The notes beneath the pieces are model-generated. The model saw only the letters and a list, made by a program, of their open reading frames with translations, was not told the origin of the DNA and did not search any database. Made by a program: the position numbers and the translations under genes. Shown one piece after another: positions 23,221 through 35,010 of a DNA stretch of 64,000 nucleotides; position 1 is the stretch's first letter, and the number at the start of each line of letters is the position of its first letter. The stretch comes from Saccharum officinarum (lineage: Eukaryota; Streptophyta; Magnoliopsida; Poales; Poaceae), in the NCBI GenBank assembly GCA_020631735.1, contig CM036197.1, positions 42,703,880 through 42,767,879 on the forward strand, in the 5' to 3' direction.

Positions 23221-23289
23221 CACCCTGGGCTGCCGCGCCCTATGCCAGCGAACGGCGTGGATGTTCCGACGACGATGATGAGGAGTATG

Positions 23290-23680
23290 TGAGGAGCTGC
23301 TGGACGTGGAGCGCGATCAACCTGGCGAGGGAGAGTGCGGAGACGCAGGTGACGCCGTCCCAGACGCAGGGCCGCTCGTCGTCCTCGCTCCACATCGCAA
23401 GGCGGCCGTCAGGGTCCGACATGTCGGCCTTGAACACGATCAGCCCCAGCACGTCATCGTCCAGCCCCGCCCCTGCCACGCCGCCCTTGTCCACACGCCG
23501 CCCGCTGCGAGGCTTGAGCGATCATGGCATCCTGGCCCGGAGAGGGAGAGCGCGGAGACGCAGCAGGTGCGCGCGTCGCAGGTGACGCCGTCCCAGGCGC
23601 AGGCGAGCCCGCTCGTCGTCCTTGCTTCACATCACGAGGCGGCCGTCAGGGTCCGACACGTCGGCCTTGAACACGATCGG
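23290..23680 (-). pseudogene. Two tandem fragments of an LRR receptor kinase N-terminus
   Basis: On the minus strand, 23475-23290 reads as an LRRNT_2 cap: DDDVLGLIVFKADMSDPDGR, then WSEDDERPCVWDGVTC, then a first-LRR-like VSALSLAR. A second, more degraded copy of the same segment lies at 23680-23535 (IVFKADVSDPDGRL, then a stop, then VTCDARTCCVSALSLS after a frameshift). The cap is typical of the LRR receptor-like kinases of the IRK/PXC type, whose full length is near 1000 residues, so these are small fragments. There is no kinase or downstream LRR. Probably captured and duplicated by a transposon whose ends I cannot see. Confidence 0.7.
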
Positions 23681-23699
23681 AGTAGCGTGTTCTGGTGCT

Positions 23700-25450
23700 C
23701 GATGGAGGAGTGCACACATTCACGGTATATTAGTGTTGGGCTGGGTTAATTAGCGCCGTAACCGGAGGCTCGTTGCCATGTACGCTGGTGCCGCTTGGCG
23801 TCTATGCGTGTTAGCCATCAGACATGCCAGTGTTGCATGCAAACATGCAATCCGTACATGGATAGCACAATAGTTTTCTAATACTTCCTATTTTGCCATG
23901 ATTGATTCCATTAGTTCGGTGAGGTGGCGTTCCGAGCGGACGGCCCACGTGTTTATCACGGGCATTTGAGGCCAATAAGGCAACAACGCGGTAGAATGGA
24001 TCGCACGGGACCGGCAGCTTTCCTTCGCGGACGTGGGATCGCAGGGGCCGGCAGGACGAAGGTGAGGCGAAATTTTGTCGCACCAAAACGGTGAGCAAAT
24101 ATTGTCCGGTAGTGACACTGGTAGTCTGAATTTGAGGTGAGGTACAATCGCGACCATGAAATTGGACGGCTTTCGCGCCGCCGGCAATGGGTTGGCTATT
24201 GGTGGAAAGGCCTAGAACCATGCATTACGGCCTTATGGGCTTCAAGTTCTCATCTCACAGACACACGGGTGCCGCGGCCAGTGTTTGTCTGGTGGGCTTC
24301 GGCGGAATGGGCTGAACACTGAAGTCTGAACTCCCCGCTTGCAATCTGTTCCCACCACGATTATTATCTGGCATTCGAAAAAGTTTATTCCGCCTCTCCA
24401 AAAATTATTGCCATGGTGTGTTTTTTCACCTTGAACTTTTTTCTGACAAATTTTCACCTTGAACTTAAAATTAGACATCTCACCTGCTGAACTTTAAACC
24501 ATTTAAATTATCTCTTTGCCCTGTTTTACATTTTAAGGTGTTTTTATACTTTTTTTGTTTTTTTTTCTCAAATATGCAGAAGAACTGTACCATTTCATTA
24601 AGAAGAAGAGTTATAAAGTACAACAAGCACACCATACATACCCCTTAACTTTCAATTACATTCGCGCCTATCAAAATAAACAATCCTTTTTTAGTTTAAA
24701 ATGTAAATATTTGATAAGGCCACGAAAAATGTCTCTAATCTTTTTTATAAATTTGAAAAAAATCTAGAGATAGATTAGGATATGACAAATCAAAATAAGA
24801 TATTTAGAGGTCATGAAAACATCTTTAGAACTTTTGAAAAACATTATAGCTCTAGAAAAAATAGAAAAATACCTAGAAAAATATATAAAAATTTTAAAAC
24901 ATTCTACTCGATATATAAAAGTGTTTTAAAAAGAGCATGTATACTTTGCAAAAAGAAGCAAGAGATAACTCTCTATCAATGGAGCGAGTGTGTGACAAAA
25001 CTCAGAGGCGAAACTACTCAGTACTAGGGAACGCAAATGCACCCTATCAATTTTTTAAATGATTAAATACTAAAATTCACCATATATGTATCTTTATGAC
25101 ATAGTATCCTCAAAGCAAGTATACATCTCTCCAATTCGTTTTAGCGCCAACGACAACACTAAAGGCTGCTAGGTTTTTTGAACCATCGTTTTTTACTAGA
25201 CTTTTTGCAATCTCAGTTGTTACATGCATTTCGTTTCCAAAGATGTTCAGAAGAGGGTTGCTTTATTCTAAATCTTCCAATCCGGTCGTCCGTTGGCGAC
25301 GCGGGGGTGACCCAGCCTCCTCCGCAACAACCCCTGCACCGCGCCGGCTTCCTGGCCGCCGCCGCCGCGATCCGGCTAGCAGTGGCGGCGGTCCACGGCG
25401 GCGCCCAACAAGGCTCACCCCGCACCTAACTCCCACGACCTCCTTCATCT
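23700..25450. other. Intergenic, no gene recognised
   Basis: 23.7-24.4 kb is mixed composition with overlapping short frames on both strands and no motif. 24.4-25.2 kb is AT-rich with a direct repeat of TTTTCACCTTGAACTT (about 24425 and 24450). 25.25-25.45 kb is GC-rich with a (CCG)-type stretch. Confidence 0.4.
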
Positions 25451-25480
25451 CCTCCCCTCCCCTCCCCTCCCCTCCTCTCC
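25451..25480. repeat. Microsatellite (CCCTC)n
   Basis: Five or so copies of CCTCC/CCCTC units directly before a CTCTCCCTC run. Confidence 0.8.
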
Positions 25481-25577
25481 CTCATGGCGAGCTCAGAAAT
25501 TTCGGCGAGAAGGATGACCGGTGCCCTACCGGATCCAGGCCCCCTGGGTCCGGATCTGAGACTCCCGCCCTGTATCT

Positions 25578-26106
25578 GCTGTGACTAGCGATGAAAACGG
25601 ATGGAAACGGACGAAAAAACCCTATTTCTACTTCCGTTTCTATATTTTTTTTGGCGGAAACGGGATCGGGTTCGGAAAATACGGGTTTGGAAACGGAATC
25701 GAGATATGCGGATGCACGGAAACAAACAAATACGGATGGAGAGCCAGAAAATTAAGATAGAATAATATGATTAAATATTCATGAATATACATGAGCAAAG
25801 TCACAAATTAATATACACATACGAAGTTATTGGTCTAGTATTCACTAGCATGCCATGTGTTAACATGCATAATTGGTGATTAATAGGTTTATGAACATAT
25901 TAATTTCTACACATCTCATATAGATTTAAAACGGGACGAAAAACGAAATAAATACGGGTCAATTTTCGGGTGAAAACAGGATCCCGTGGAAACGGACGGA
26001 AAACCCCCCTCCCATTTCCGTAAATACGGAAACGAACGGACAAAAGTGGAAAATGGAACGGGTCGGAACATGAATTTTTCCATCCGTTTTCAACGCTAGC
26101 TATGAC
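25578..26106. mobile_element. hAT-like non-autonomous transposon, 513 bp
   Basis: The element spans 25586-26098. Its left end is TAGCGATGAAAACGGATGG and its right end is the complement of TAGCGTTGAAAACGGATGG. Flanking 8-bp repeats are GCTGTGAC (25578-25585) and GCTATGAC (26099-26106), one mismatch apart. Short motifs of the AAACGGACGGAAA type recur near both ends, as in hAT subterminal regions. No transposase is encoded. Confidence 0.82.
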
Positions 26107-26509
26107 TGGGAGGCGCGCCATGTGTGGATACGGCGCGCGAGGTGGCCGAGCCTGCGAGCCCACCACGCGCACCCGCCTATGACTCAGGGCCCGAGACCTG
26201 CAAGCCCACCATGCCCACCCACCACCGTCATGGAAACCGCGGTCCGCGGAGGCGGCGCATGCGACGGGCGACATATACCCCGAGCGCCGCGGAGGTGTGT
26301 GGCTAGGCTGCTGCCACAGCCAAATCCGGCGGCGGTTGAGGCTGGCGAGCACAGCGAGCGGCGGCGTGACGCTGCCCTGGAGCCGCGGTGCGCGCGTGTC
26401 GGCCCCTCAATTAGAGAGTCCTCAGTGCATCCGTATTTGCGCCAGGATCACGCATAAATACGCACTAATCACAGGGATGGCACACAGATATATATAAAAG
26501 GTTTTGAGC

Positions 26510-26515
26510 TTTATT
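26510..26515 (-). terminator. Poly(A) signal AATAAA in the long solo LTR
   Basis: AATAAA on the minus strand (TTTATT on plus), downstream of the LTR TATA box in transcript direction. Confidence 0.45.
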
Positions 26516-27966
26516 GATATCTAAAATAAGATCTACAACAGTGGCCAAGGGGTATTGTCATAGGCTACATAGCTGGCGGAAGGCTACAACCATGAAACGA
26601 CATTATTGGTGGTTTCTACAGCAGAATTACAATACAACGAAACGACATCCTATTCCACAGGCAACTTGAGCGCGGACGAAATCCTAGCCTCGATGCCACA
26701 TTCCTACGATCAAATCTCCTAACGGGAACCCTATTCCTCGCGGTACGCTTCATCTTCGAAGTCATAGTCTTCTTCTATGCCGAGGTCTGTGAGACTGTGA
26801 GTCAACAACGGGTGAGTACTTACGTACTCAGCAAGTCCCAACCACAGGGTGGAAATAGAGATATGGTGGTGATTATAATTAAAGGTTGGGTCCTAGCGGA
26901 GTATTACCATTCCCACTAGTGCCCAGGTTAGCATCATTCATTATCAGTTTCATTACATATAAAAGTAAAGCTAATCATAGTAACCCATCCTAACATTTGT
27001 CCATTCCAAGGACGTGGCTATTTGAATAGATTTAATAAACTCTGTAGAGGTGTATAAATTTTCCCACACGATAGGTGCAACCTTATCCATGACCGGTGGA
27101 CAAAATAGACCTAACGAGATCCCGTACCCGCTTGGAAGCTAACCTAAATTTTAATATAATCTCTACCACGGTTTTTTAGGGGTTGGAGACACAAAACCGA
27201 GAAGATACCAAATCCCCCCAAAACGTGATGATACCAAATCATCACAAAAGAAAACATGGCTCAAACACGGTCAAGAAAACAGTGGCTCAAACGCGGCCTA
27301 AAAACCTAAAGCTTAACGTGGAAGATCACATAGCATCCACGCCAACTGGACACAGAAGAAAACCTATCCCCCGTATCGGCTCCTGGTATTCCGCTGCCTA
27401 CACCAGCCTCCTAGTAGACACTATACTTCTATCTAACGGGGTGTGGTATCAAGCTTACCCATATAGACATGTGGCTGTACGAAAACAACTCACTAGGCGA
27501 GAGGGACTACGAACCGGTCTTTACGTGACTGAGGCGAGTATCTCCCACATGAACCCTATCCAGGCATCCCTACCATGATAAACTACCTCCATAGTTTACC
27601 ACTACTCACCCCATGTCGGGGTTTAGTTCAGGTTTAACAAGTTTTAAGTTCTATTATTATTATCCCTAAATCTAGTCATGGTGTGGAGCTCATGAAATAA
27701 CAAGATAACCATTTATCTTAATTATATCATATTAACTGAGTTTATTTTCCAGGGTAATAATCTCATAGTCATGTTTTAGCATTATGGTGGTTTAAAGCAA
27801 GATGGTAGGGAGGGGAGCTAGGACTTGCCTTCGTCGTTGTCACCTTCCGGCACGTCTACGTAATTCGGGTCTTCGTCCTCCCGGCGATTACCATCGTCTG
27901 TCGGACGTATCGGTCTAATAAGACTACCGCTATCCGCAAAAGAAAAGGCACAAGCAAACATAGAAC

Positions 27967-30714
27967 TATATGGTTCACGATGCAAGCGGCGCAGGCTTGT
28001 CTGCAAGCCTGCTAGGCCCGCCCCACAAAACAGGCCCACTGGACACCAACCGGCGACTTATTTTTTTTTGTTGTGGGCTAGGGCAGTTGGCCTGCTAGCG
28101 TACGCAGGCATTGCGGGCAGCCTGCAAACTCCTGCATATCCTGCGACTCATCATTCCGGCTCCCGTACCGTACGTGCTAGGCCACCGCCGCCGCCACCTC
28201 CGCCGCTCCACCCACGCCCATGGCCGAGGTGCCTGTCGTGGCACCAATGCCGCTCCACCCGCCCACGTCCGCAGCCGAGTCCCCCCGATCCGGCGTCACC
28301 GTCGCCGCCGCTACTCACACAGCAGTGCAGACCCTCCCCTCTGCGTCGTCTGCAGCCTTCGGGACGCTGCGGTACGGGTTGCCGGCCCCAAGGTCCACGC
28401 TGCCCGTGCTCCACGACACGGACACCGACGGCCGGACGCCGCAGCAGTTATGCTTTGCTATGTGCTCACTAATCTTGCACTGAAATTGCTCTGAAAGAGA
28501 TGTGCTCTGAAAGGGCTGTGGAAAATGATGGTCATGTTTAGCTGTAGACCTACTGATAGTTGGAAGTGGATAGCGTGGTGTTATGGAAGTGGATAGCGTG
28601 GTGTTCCTGCCATTGATTTCTGTATGAGCCTGGCCTGTTTGTAATCTTGCCATTGTTGTTGTGTGTGGAGCATCAATTGTTTCTGACCTCATGTTGGATA
28701 TCAAAGTGGGATGTAGGAGAGGTGCTTTTAGGTGGTACTAGCTACTAGGACTCTTATCACATTACAAGGATAGGGGTTGCTCTCCTCCCTTGCTATTCTG
28801 CAGTGATACTAGAGGGCATTGAGTTGTAGCACCAATTGACTGGAAATCATTCCAGTCAACTCCTAGCACACCAATCTCATATAAATAGATGGCACACGTT
28901 GTATGCTTTGGGACAAAAGATGTCATACAATTTTTGTTGGGGTCTTCTCATTAGCCCTGCGCTCAGTGCTTTGATTAGAGCCAATGCTTTCTTTGAGTGT
29001 TCCTGAAGAACTTTTCGGTGCATGTGATACTCAAATAGCATATGTACTTTCGGATGCCAAGTATTTGTTTACAGTCACAAGCTTAGATTATGACTTTACT
29101 TTTTATGAAGCTCGGTTGGAGGCAATGAAGTTATCAGATCTCCACAAATTGTAGAGTTAGAATGGTGGTTCATCTCTGATTAGTTCCCTTGCAACGCTGA
29201 TATACATTGCCACCAAGTAACGCCACTGCACACTGCCTGTCGCCTTTGGTGCAGTGGGGCTCCTTTTTCTCCACAAATTGTAGAGTTAAAAAAAGGAGCT
29301 CCACTGTATCTAACTGGAATGTCTAGTTGTCCTGATTCCTGAGACACATGCTATGATATGTGAGCACCCTTTGGTGCTGATCTGTTTTAATGCCTAAAAA
29401 AGTCTTGATATGATCACTTGCCTGACAGAAAACCCTCGCCTTCTAAAATTCTGTTTGCAATATTTATTATGTAAAGTGAATGTCAAGGTCCAATACATGT
29501 CATCTCATCTGTGTTCTGCTATTCTGCTTCTGATATGAATAGAAGCTCCTTTTTACCCTGGTAAAAACTATTGTGCAGCTGGTACGTACCATTGTCAATT
29601 GAACACGCGACCATGGAGTCTTTGGTATTAGGACTTTATAAAATATTTGTGATTTTGTCATACTATAAATTATTCCCTGATTAAACTGAATATGCTATTC
29701 CAGGTCATGGCATGTGTTGAGGTGGAAGTTAATTTAGTCATGGCAGGGGGCTGAGGGAACTTGTTTGGATGACCTCAGACAGAGAGAAAGGGTTGCTGAG
29801 TTTCACCATGTTGTTAACTTGAGAGTTTCATTTATTTGTCAAGCAAGGTGGTGCTTGTCATTATCTTCTCTGCGTAACATTTCCATTCGCTTCTTTAGGC
29901 AACAGAACATCGCCTTGTCTGCCTGTTCTTAGCTTGCGTCGTATTTTGACTGTTCTTAGTTATTTAATTTATGTGCAGCACAAATTGTGTCGTATTTTTT
30001 CTATCATGTTGACCAGAAGGCCTGCAGCTTCCAAACAACGCTCGAAGGGATTATCGTTCCATATTGATGCTTGCAGCATCGTATTGATGCTTGCATTTGT
30101 TGCTGTTAGCACTTAGTTGTTAGACCTTCAGAGCCTAGCACTTAAAGAGTATTTCTGTGTATTAGATAATACTAGAAACTGTATTGTCTAGTAATTTTTC
30201 TTTCTGTGGTGTGTCTCGGTAACAAGTTGTTGTTAGAATGACAATACTGCAAGCGGTTCTATTGTGCCAAGCTTGAATAGGCGTGCTGTGGTCGCTACTG
30301 AAGAAATGTACTACTCTTTTGCCGTGTTCAGTTTGAGGAACTGAATGTGGTGGGTAAAATGTGATGTGTCAATCAATCACTGTTTCTAGATTAAACTTGA
30401 ATACTGCAGTTCCAATGTTTATTCTGTGTTGACAAAAAAAGTGGATTCAGTGCTGATCATCCAATGTTTTGGCCTCACTGTGTGCAATGCTTTGACAAAA
30501 ATGCTTTGAAGATTATTGCTGATCATCTGTAGTACAAAGTATGCATGCGGTCCATGCAGGCTCTGCAAGCTCCGACGCCAAGCCCAGCAGATGCATGCGG
30601 GCTGCATGCTTCAGTCCTGGTGGACGCCCACAAAGCCCGCAAACTTTTGTTGCGGCAGTAGCGGCGGATTGCAGGCGCTCTGCAGAGCGGCCCGTTTGCA
30701 TCGTGATATATGGT
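27967..30714. mobile_element. hAT-like element, 2.73 kb, inserted in the solo LTR
   Basis: The element spans 27975-30706 with inverted ends TCACGATGCAAGCGG and, at the right, the complement of TCACGATGCAAACGG. The 8-bp TATATGGT flanks both ends (27967-27974, 30707-30714). Both subterminal regions are rich in GCAGGC, CTGCAAG and GGCCC words, as in hAT transposase-binding regions. Inside, 28.15-28.48 kb is a GC-rich Pro/Arg-coding-looking block on both strands and the remainder is AT-rich. I see no hAT transposase, so it is non-autonomous. The GC-rich block might be a captured exon. Confidence 0.85.
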
Positions 30715-31851
30715 GGCACTAGGTGCATTTGATAGGGTTTGATTTTAGATGAATTTTAGAAGTGGTTTCATGCAAAAAGGAGTTAAGGATTATAAGTTAT
30801 GTATTTTAGAAGTTTATTCTATAGCTAATTAACTAGGTGGAATTTTATATGGACTTTCTGGTGCATGAAAATGGGTGCAAACTATATGATTAATTTCCTT
30901 AATTCATCTAGTTTATTTACAATTTTTTGGGAATTTTTCTAAGCTAGGAAAATACATTCTAACACTATGTGTACACTAGCCGAGTGTACCCAGCGTTTTC
31001 TTAAGCGTCCCCCGCGCTGTGTGTGCGATGTGTGTGCGTGTGACAGGTGGCCCCCTTGCTTGCGTCAGCGGTGACGGTGACGTCGGCATTAAGCCGTGGG
31101 CCCGTGTGTCAGTGAGAGAAAGGGAGAGGGAGGGGAGACGGACGGGGATGGAGGGGAACGGCGATGCCGTTTCCTTCCAATCCCACCTGGTGGGGACCGA
31201 GAAGGGGGAGAGAGGGGGACGGCGGCGCACGGAGGTGACCGTGCCGTCATCAGAAACAGGGGAGGAGGAACAGGGCTCGCCGGAGCGGCCTACGCCAGCG
31301 GTGCTAGCCCTCGGAGGTGGTGGTTGAGGGGTGGACAGGGCCCGCGGGGTCATGCCGCAGCCGGTGGTGGGGTCGCCGTCGGCAACGGGTGCCCGTGGCG
31401 ATGGTGGCGGCTCGCCGGATTGGTCGCGGTGGCACTATACACTAAACTCAACCCTAGTGGCCCTATTCTAACTAACTAACTAACTACGTGTACATGAAGG
31501 TGGGTGGAAAAGAAGTACAATTGGGGTGACAGGATGCCCTGGGATGGCCGACGGCCATGGCGGCTTGGTGGAGCGGGGCTCACGTGGGCAGCGCTACACA
31601 GAGGCCTACACTACCTAATAACTACAACAAAAGGAAGAGGAGGAGCTTAGGGACTCACCGGTCACTCCAATCGTCTAGGGACGCAACGGGGAAGAAGGAA
31701 GGAGAGGGCGACGCTAATGGCGCCGGCGGACTCCAGAGAAGGGAAAGGTGGAAAAGAGGGGAATGAGGAGGAACAGGAGGAGGCGGGGTGTTCCCGCCCT
31801 TGGTGGAGCTAATGGTGGAGAGGGCGAGGCGAGAGCGTCGCCGGCCAGGCC

Positions 31852-31859
31852 TATTTATA
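31852..31859 (-). promoter_or_regulatory. TATA box of the long solo LTR
   Basis: TATAAATA on the minus strand inside a GC-rich surround (GGCCTATAAATAGGCC, a perfect palindrome). Confidence 0.55.
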
Positions 31860-32679
31860 GGCCGGCTAGGCCGGTGTCCTCGTGACTAGATATTTCTCGC
31901 GGCCGTGCTTATCCACCCGCGGCCACGTGGTTGACCTCATCAGGTCACATCGCCATGGCTAGCGCTTGCTCGTGCGCACGCCGAAGCTGCCTTGGCAGCT
32001 ACTCTGGTTGCTCAGCACGGCGGCGATCATGACATCGATAGTTGACGCGGGCACAGTGAGGGAGGAGAGGGGAAGGGAGGGCGTCGTGGGTCTGACCGTG
32101 TCGCCGTGTTGTTGTTGATGCCTGCTGGCACCGGGGTGGCGCTGTTGGGCGTTGACGCCACGGCTGCGCCGCGTATGGCTGCCGGCTCAGTGGACAATGG
32201 AGCTGACGGGCGGGGCCCGTTTGCCAGCGGGAGGGAGAGGGAGAGAGGGGGAGTGGCGAGCTAGGCCGGGCGCTGGGCCGCGGCCACTGCGGCGCCGCTA
32301 GGCCGGCTTGCGCGGGAGGAAGAGGGTAGAAGGGAAGGAGGGAGTGGGTTATTGCGGGCCGAAAGGAGAGACGAGGAGGGAATGAGCCCAAGTGGCTTTT
32401 CCATTTCCTATTTCTCTTTTCTATTTCCTAACTCTATTATGCATATGTTTAAATGATTTCAAATTTGAATTCGAATGCATGGGTGTGTAAAAGGGTGCCA
32501 CCATAAGTTCAACAAATCAAGCAAGCATTCACACACAAGGTTGCATACTTATATTTTTATGTTCCTATGTAAAAATTATTTAGGTTAGCCATTTATATCA
32601 TTTCCTATACAAATTTTAAAAAGTTCAAATTTTAGTGATTTTTTTAAAACTAGGCCAAATTTTAGGGTGTTATAGCGCG

Positions 32680-33269
32680 GCAGGCGCTCGTGCGCGCCGG
32701 CAGTTGGCGACCGGTGGCCGGGTGGCCAAGCAGCCCCGTCGTCGACGAGTAGCAGTTCTTATGGGATGGCGGCGAATAGGACTTCTCTGTGTCCCTCCTC
32801 GCCATGGTCGACGTGCTGCTCCTTGCCAATGTGCCGCTCTGGAGGTCTCCTCCAGCTACTCATCGTCGGCATGTTTAGATTGCCATGCTGCGGTTTGGGT
32901 GGGCTTCCGCAGGCTTTTGGAATTTGGGTGAAAACCCTGCCTGGATGGTTCATGCTAGCGACGATGGCGCAAATAGCGTCATATCCCTCGTTGGAGGCAT
33001 CACTGCAGATTCTAGTTCCTACTATCGCAAAAGCCTAGGCAGGTCTTCGAGGCGAAAGCCCTTACAAGCTTGGTGCTCGAATCATCGATGGTGGCGTTCG
33101 TGGACGTCACTTCCCTTCTTGAAAGCATCGATACAAGCACACCTACTTCCTCCCACACCTGACATGCCCTTGTGTTCTCTCCGACTCTCACCACATCTTG
33201 TTGTTGGTCTCACTACCATCCTCCATGGCTTCTGCACACACTATTTGCTGCCAGGTGCTCGTCTTCAAC
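32680..33269. other. Unrecognised GC-rich DNA right of the solo LTR
   Basis: This continues the locus interrupted at 26397. Overlapping frames exist on both strands but none shows a domain I recognise. Confidence 0.35.
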
Positions 33270-33900
33270 GGCTTGCTCTACTGTCCTCTAGATCTCTTGA
33301 GTCCTTTGCCTCATCATATGCTGGATTGCGGGGACCTTGATCTCCTCTCTGGATCTCCTCATTCTCCTCTTGACGGTCCTCCCCTTTGAGGCTTCCTTCC
33401 CCCAAATGGTGTTGGTGGGCGTCGGTTGGAGCCCAGATGCGCTCATAGGCGATGCAACTCACAGCTGTCGTCTGCTGGCTCCGACTCATGCCTTACAGCC
33501 TCCCGGTTGTCGTTTGTCAGATCCCACTCAATACCTTACAGCTGCATGTGATTTAGAGTTTTTCGGAGTCGGTCATTGATGGTGGCACATGTTAGGGAGT
33601 AGTGCTTGCATAAGTTGCTTGCTGAATGGTGCCTGCTACCGGTTTCATCGCTCTAATGTCCTTTAGGATCCTTGATGGCATCATCTCAACTTATGCCGGG
33701 TTAGCGAGACCATGGTCCCCTCTCTTGGATCTTCTCGTTCTCCTTTCGTCGGTCCTCCCTCACTTAAGGCTTCCTCCCCTTAAGGGGCATTGGTGGACGA
33801 CGACTGGATCCCGGATGTGCTCCATAGATGATGTAATCACGGCTGTCGTTTGTCAACCTCGACTCTGTGCCTTACAGTCGCTTGGAAACTAGAGTTCTTT
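33270..33900. repeat. Diverged tandem duplication, spacing about 380 bp
   Basis: 33290-33490 and 33660-33880 share the order of short blocks: GTCCTTTGCCTCAT or GTCCTTTAGGATCC, CTTGATCTCCTC or CTTGGATCTTCTC, ATTCTCCTCTTGACGGTCCTC or GTTCTCCTTTCGTCGGTCCTC, GAGGCTTCCTTCCCC or AAGGCTTCCTCCCC, AGCTGTCGTCTGCTGGCTCC or GGCTGTCGTTTGTCAACCTC, and GCCTTACAG. An extra partial copy of the last blocks sits at 33495-33565. Origin unknown; no stable reading frame is shared. Confidence 0.6.
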
Positions 33901-34571
33901 GAAGAGTTGTCACTTGGTGGTGCAATGTTCAGCGATCAACGACATGTCTTCACCATGGGAGGTTATGCTGTCGTAGCTTGTTTCACCTCATGTATCTTGC
34001 TTGTGATTGTTTTCATATGTTGTATTGTTTTGTTGGTGTTTGTGTTATGTCGTTCCTGTTTTGCCCCTACTGTGTACCTCTAGGGTTTGCTCCATCCTGT
34101 AACCTTCTGTGGAAATATATTCCACCCCCACCCCCACCCCCACCCCCTTCGCTTGGCGCGACGAAACACTGTGACTGTGGGCATCAGTTTTTCTTTACAC
34201 GTGCAGCATAGTTCAACGCATGCGGGGGTGCTGCCACGTAGCAAGAGTGTTTGCTCATCATTGCTTTGGTCAAGAATCAAGATCCTTCCTCCTTGGCTCC
34301 TTCGTGTCTTAATCCACCAAGTCATAATGTGGACTAATCTTGGTCCTTGGTTTGGTCAATTTTATTCTGAAATACATACTTTGGCATCTTGTGTAATAGA
34401 GATAGATTAGCCCAGGAATTTTTTTGGTCCGTCTATCCCCTGCATGCCACGTAACCTCCTTTTCTTTTCTTCTAAAAATTAAAAAAAACTTGTTCTACTT
34501 GTCAACCACCTATTGTTAAATATTTTAGACCATTACACGGCATTGACGTTTTGCATTTTCATCAAATTTGT
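33901..34571. other. Intergenic with a (CCCCCA)n microsatellite
   Basis: The simple repeat (CCCCCA) lies at 34122-34147. Nothing else recognised; the rest is AT-rich. Confidence 0.45.
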
Positions 34572-34921
34572 TAGACTATTGGCAGGGAACTTACGCCGAA
34601 CCACGTTGCGGCTCTGGACGAGCTGTTCCCAGTGACCAACAACAGGACTGGTAGAAAAACGCTCTTCTCGGATGCTGGAATAGGGTCACACAGCTAGCAG
34701 CGGAGACGCCCAACTCTTTAGGTTGCAGCGTTGCTCTTAGTTCGGTTGTACACCATTTATGTAATATCGAAGTTCGAAACAGTACACTAGGACGGTCCAA
34801 CCGCAGCTGTAAGACCTCCTAGGACGCTCATTAGAAACGCGTCGTTTATATGCTTAAACTCTTCTTAATTACAAAGATACGCAAATCTTTTGCGTATTCA
34901 AGGAAAAAAATAGACTATTGG
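34572..34921 (+). mobile_element. 5'-truncated LINE, 328 bp, TSD TAGACTATTGG
   Basis: The element spans 34583-34910. Its 3' end (CTTCTTAATTACAAAGATAC, GCAAATCTTTTGCGTATTC, then AAGGAAAAAAA) matches the tail form of grass LINEs and the remnant at 1041-1088. The 11-bp TAGACTATTGG precedes the body (34572-34582) and follows the A-run (34911-34921). The first part reads on plus as LTPNHVAALDELFPVTNN, possibly the end of ORF2. The element ends 100 bp before the RLK2 start codon. Confidence 0.75.
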
Positions 34922-35010
34922 TTCACTCCCGGCTATGACTCCACCATGTCCACGTGCCACGACCTGATCTATATCTTGGTGCCATTTTTCGTCGCCCCTG
35001 ACTCTCCACC

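Larger units (their letters stand above)
26392..32679 (-). mobile_element. Long solo LTR (Tekay/Del-like), about 3.5 kb, TSD GCGCG, split by a hAT element
   Basis: The LTR spans 26397-32674 including an inserted hAT-like element (27975-30706 plus one TSD copy). Removing the insertion leaves about 3.54 kb. On the minus strand it begins TATAACACCCTAAAATTTGG (usual start TGTAACACC, first CA pair mutated) and ends GGGGCCGACA. The 5-bp GCGCG flanks it at 26392-26396 and 32675-32679. It has a minus-strand TATAAATA at 31852-31859 and AATAAA at 26510-26515. Short acidic minus-strand frames (ending NDEGKS at about 27818, and EEDYDFEDEAYREE at about 26731-26775) look like the small ORFs often found in such long LTRs. 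No internal domain remains, hence solo. The family name rests on LTR length and termini only. Confidence 0.82.

Noticed and set aside
24555..25027. Lys-rich plus-strand frames in AT-rich DNA
   Set aside because: Composition artefact of A-rich sequence.
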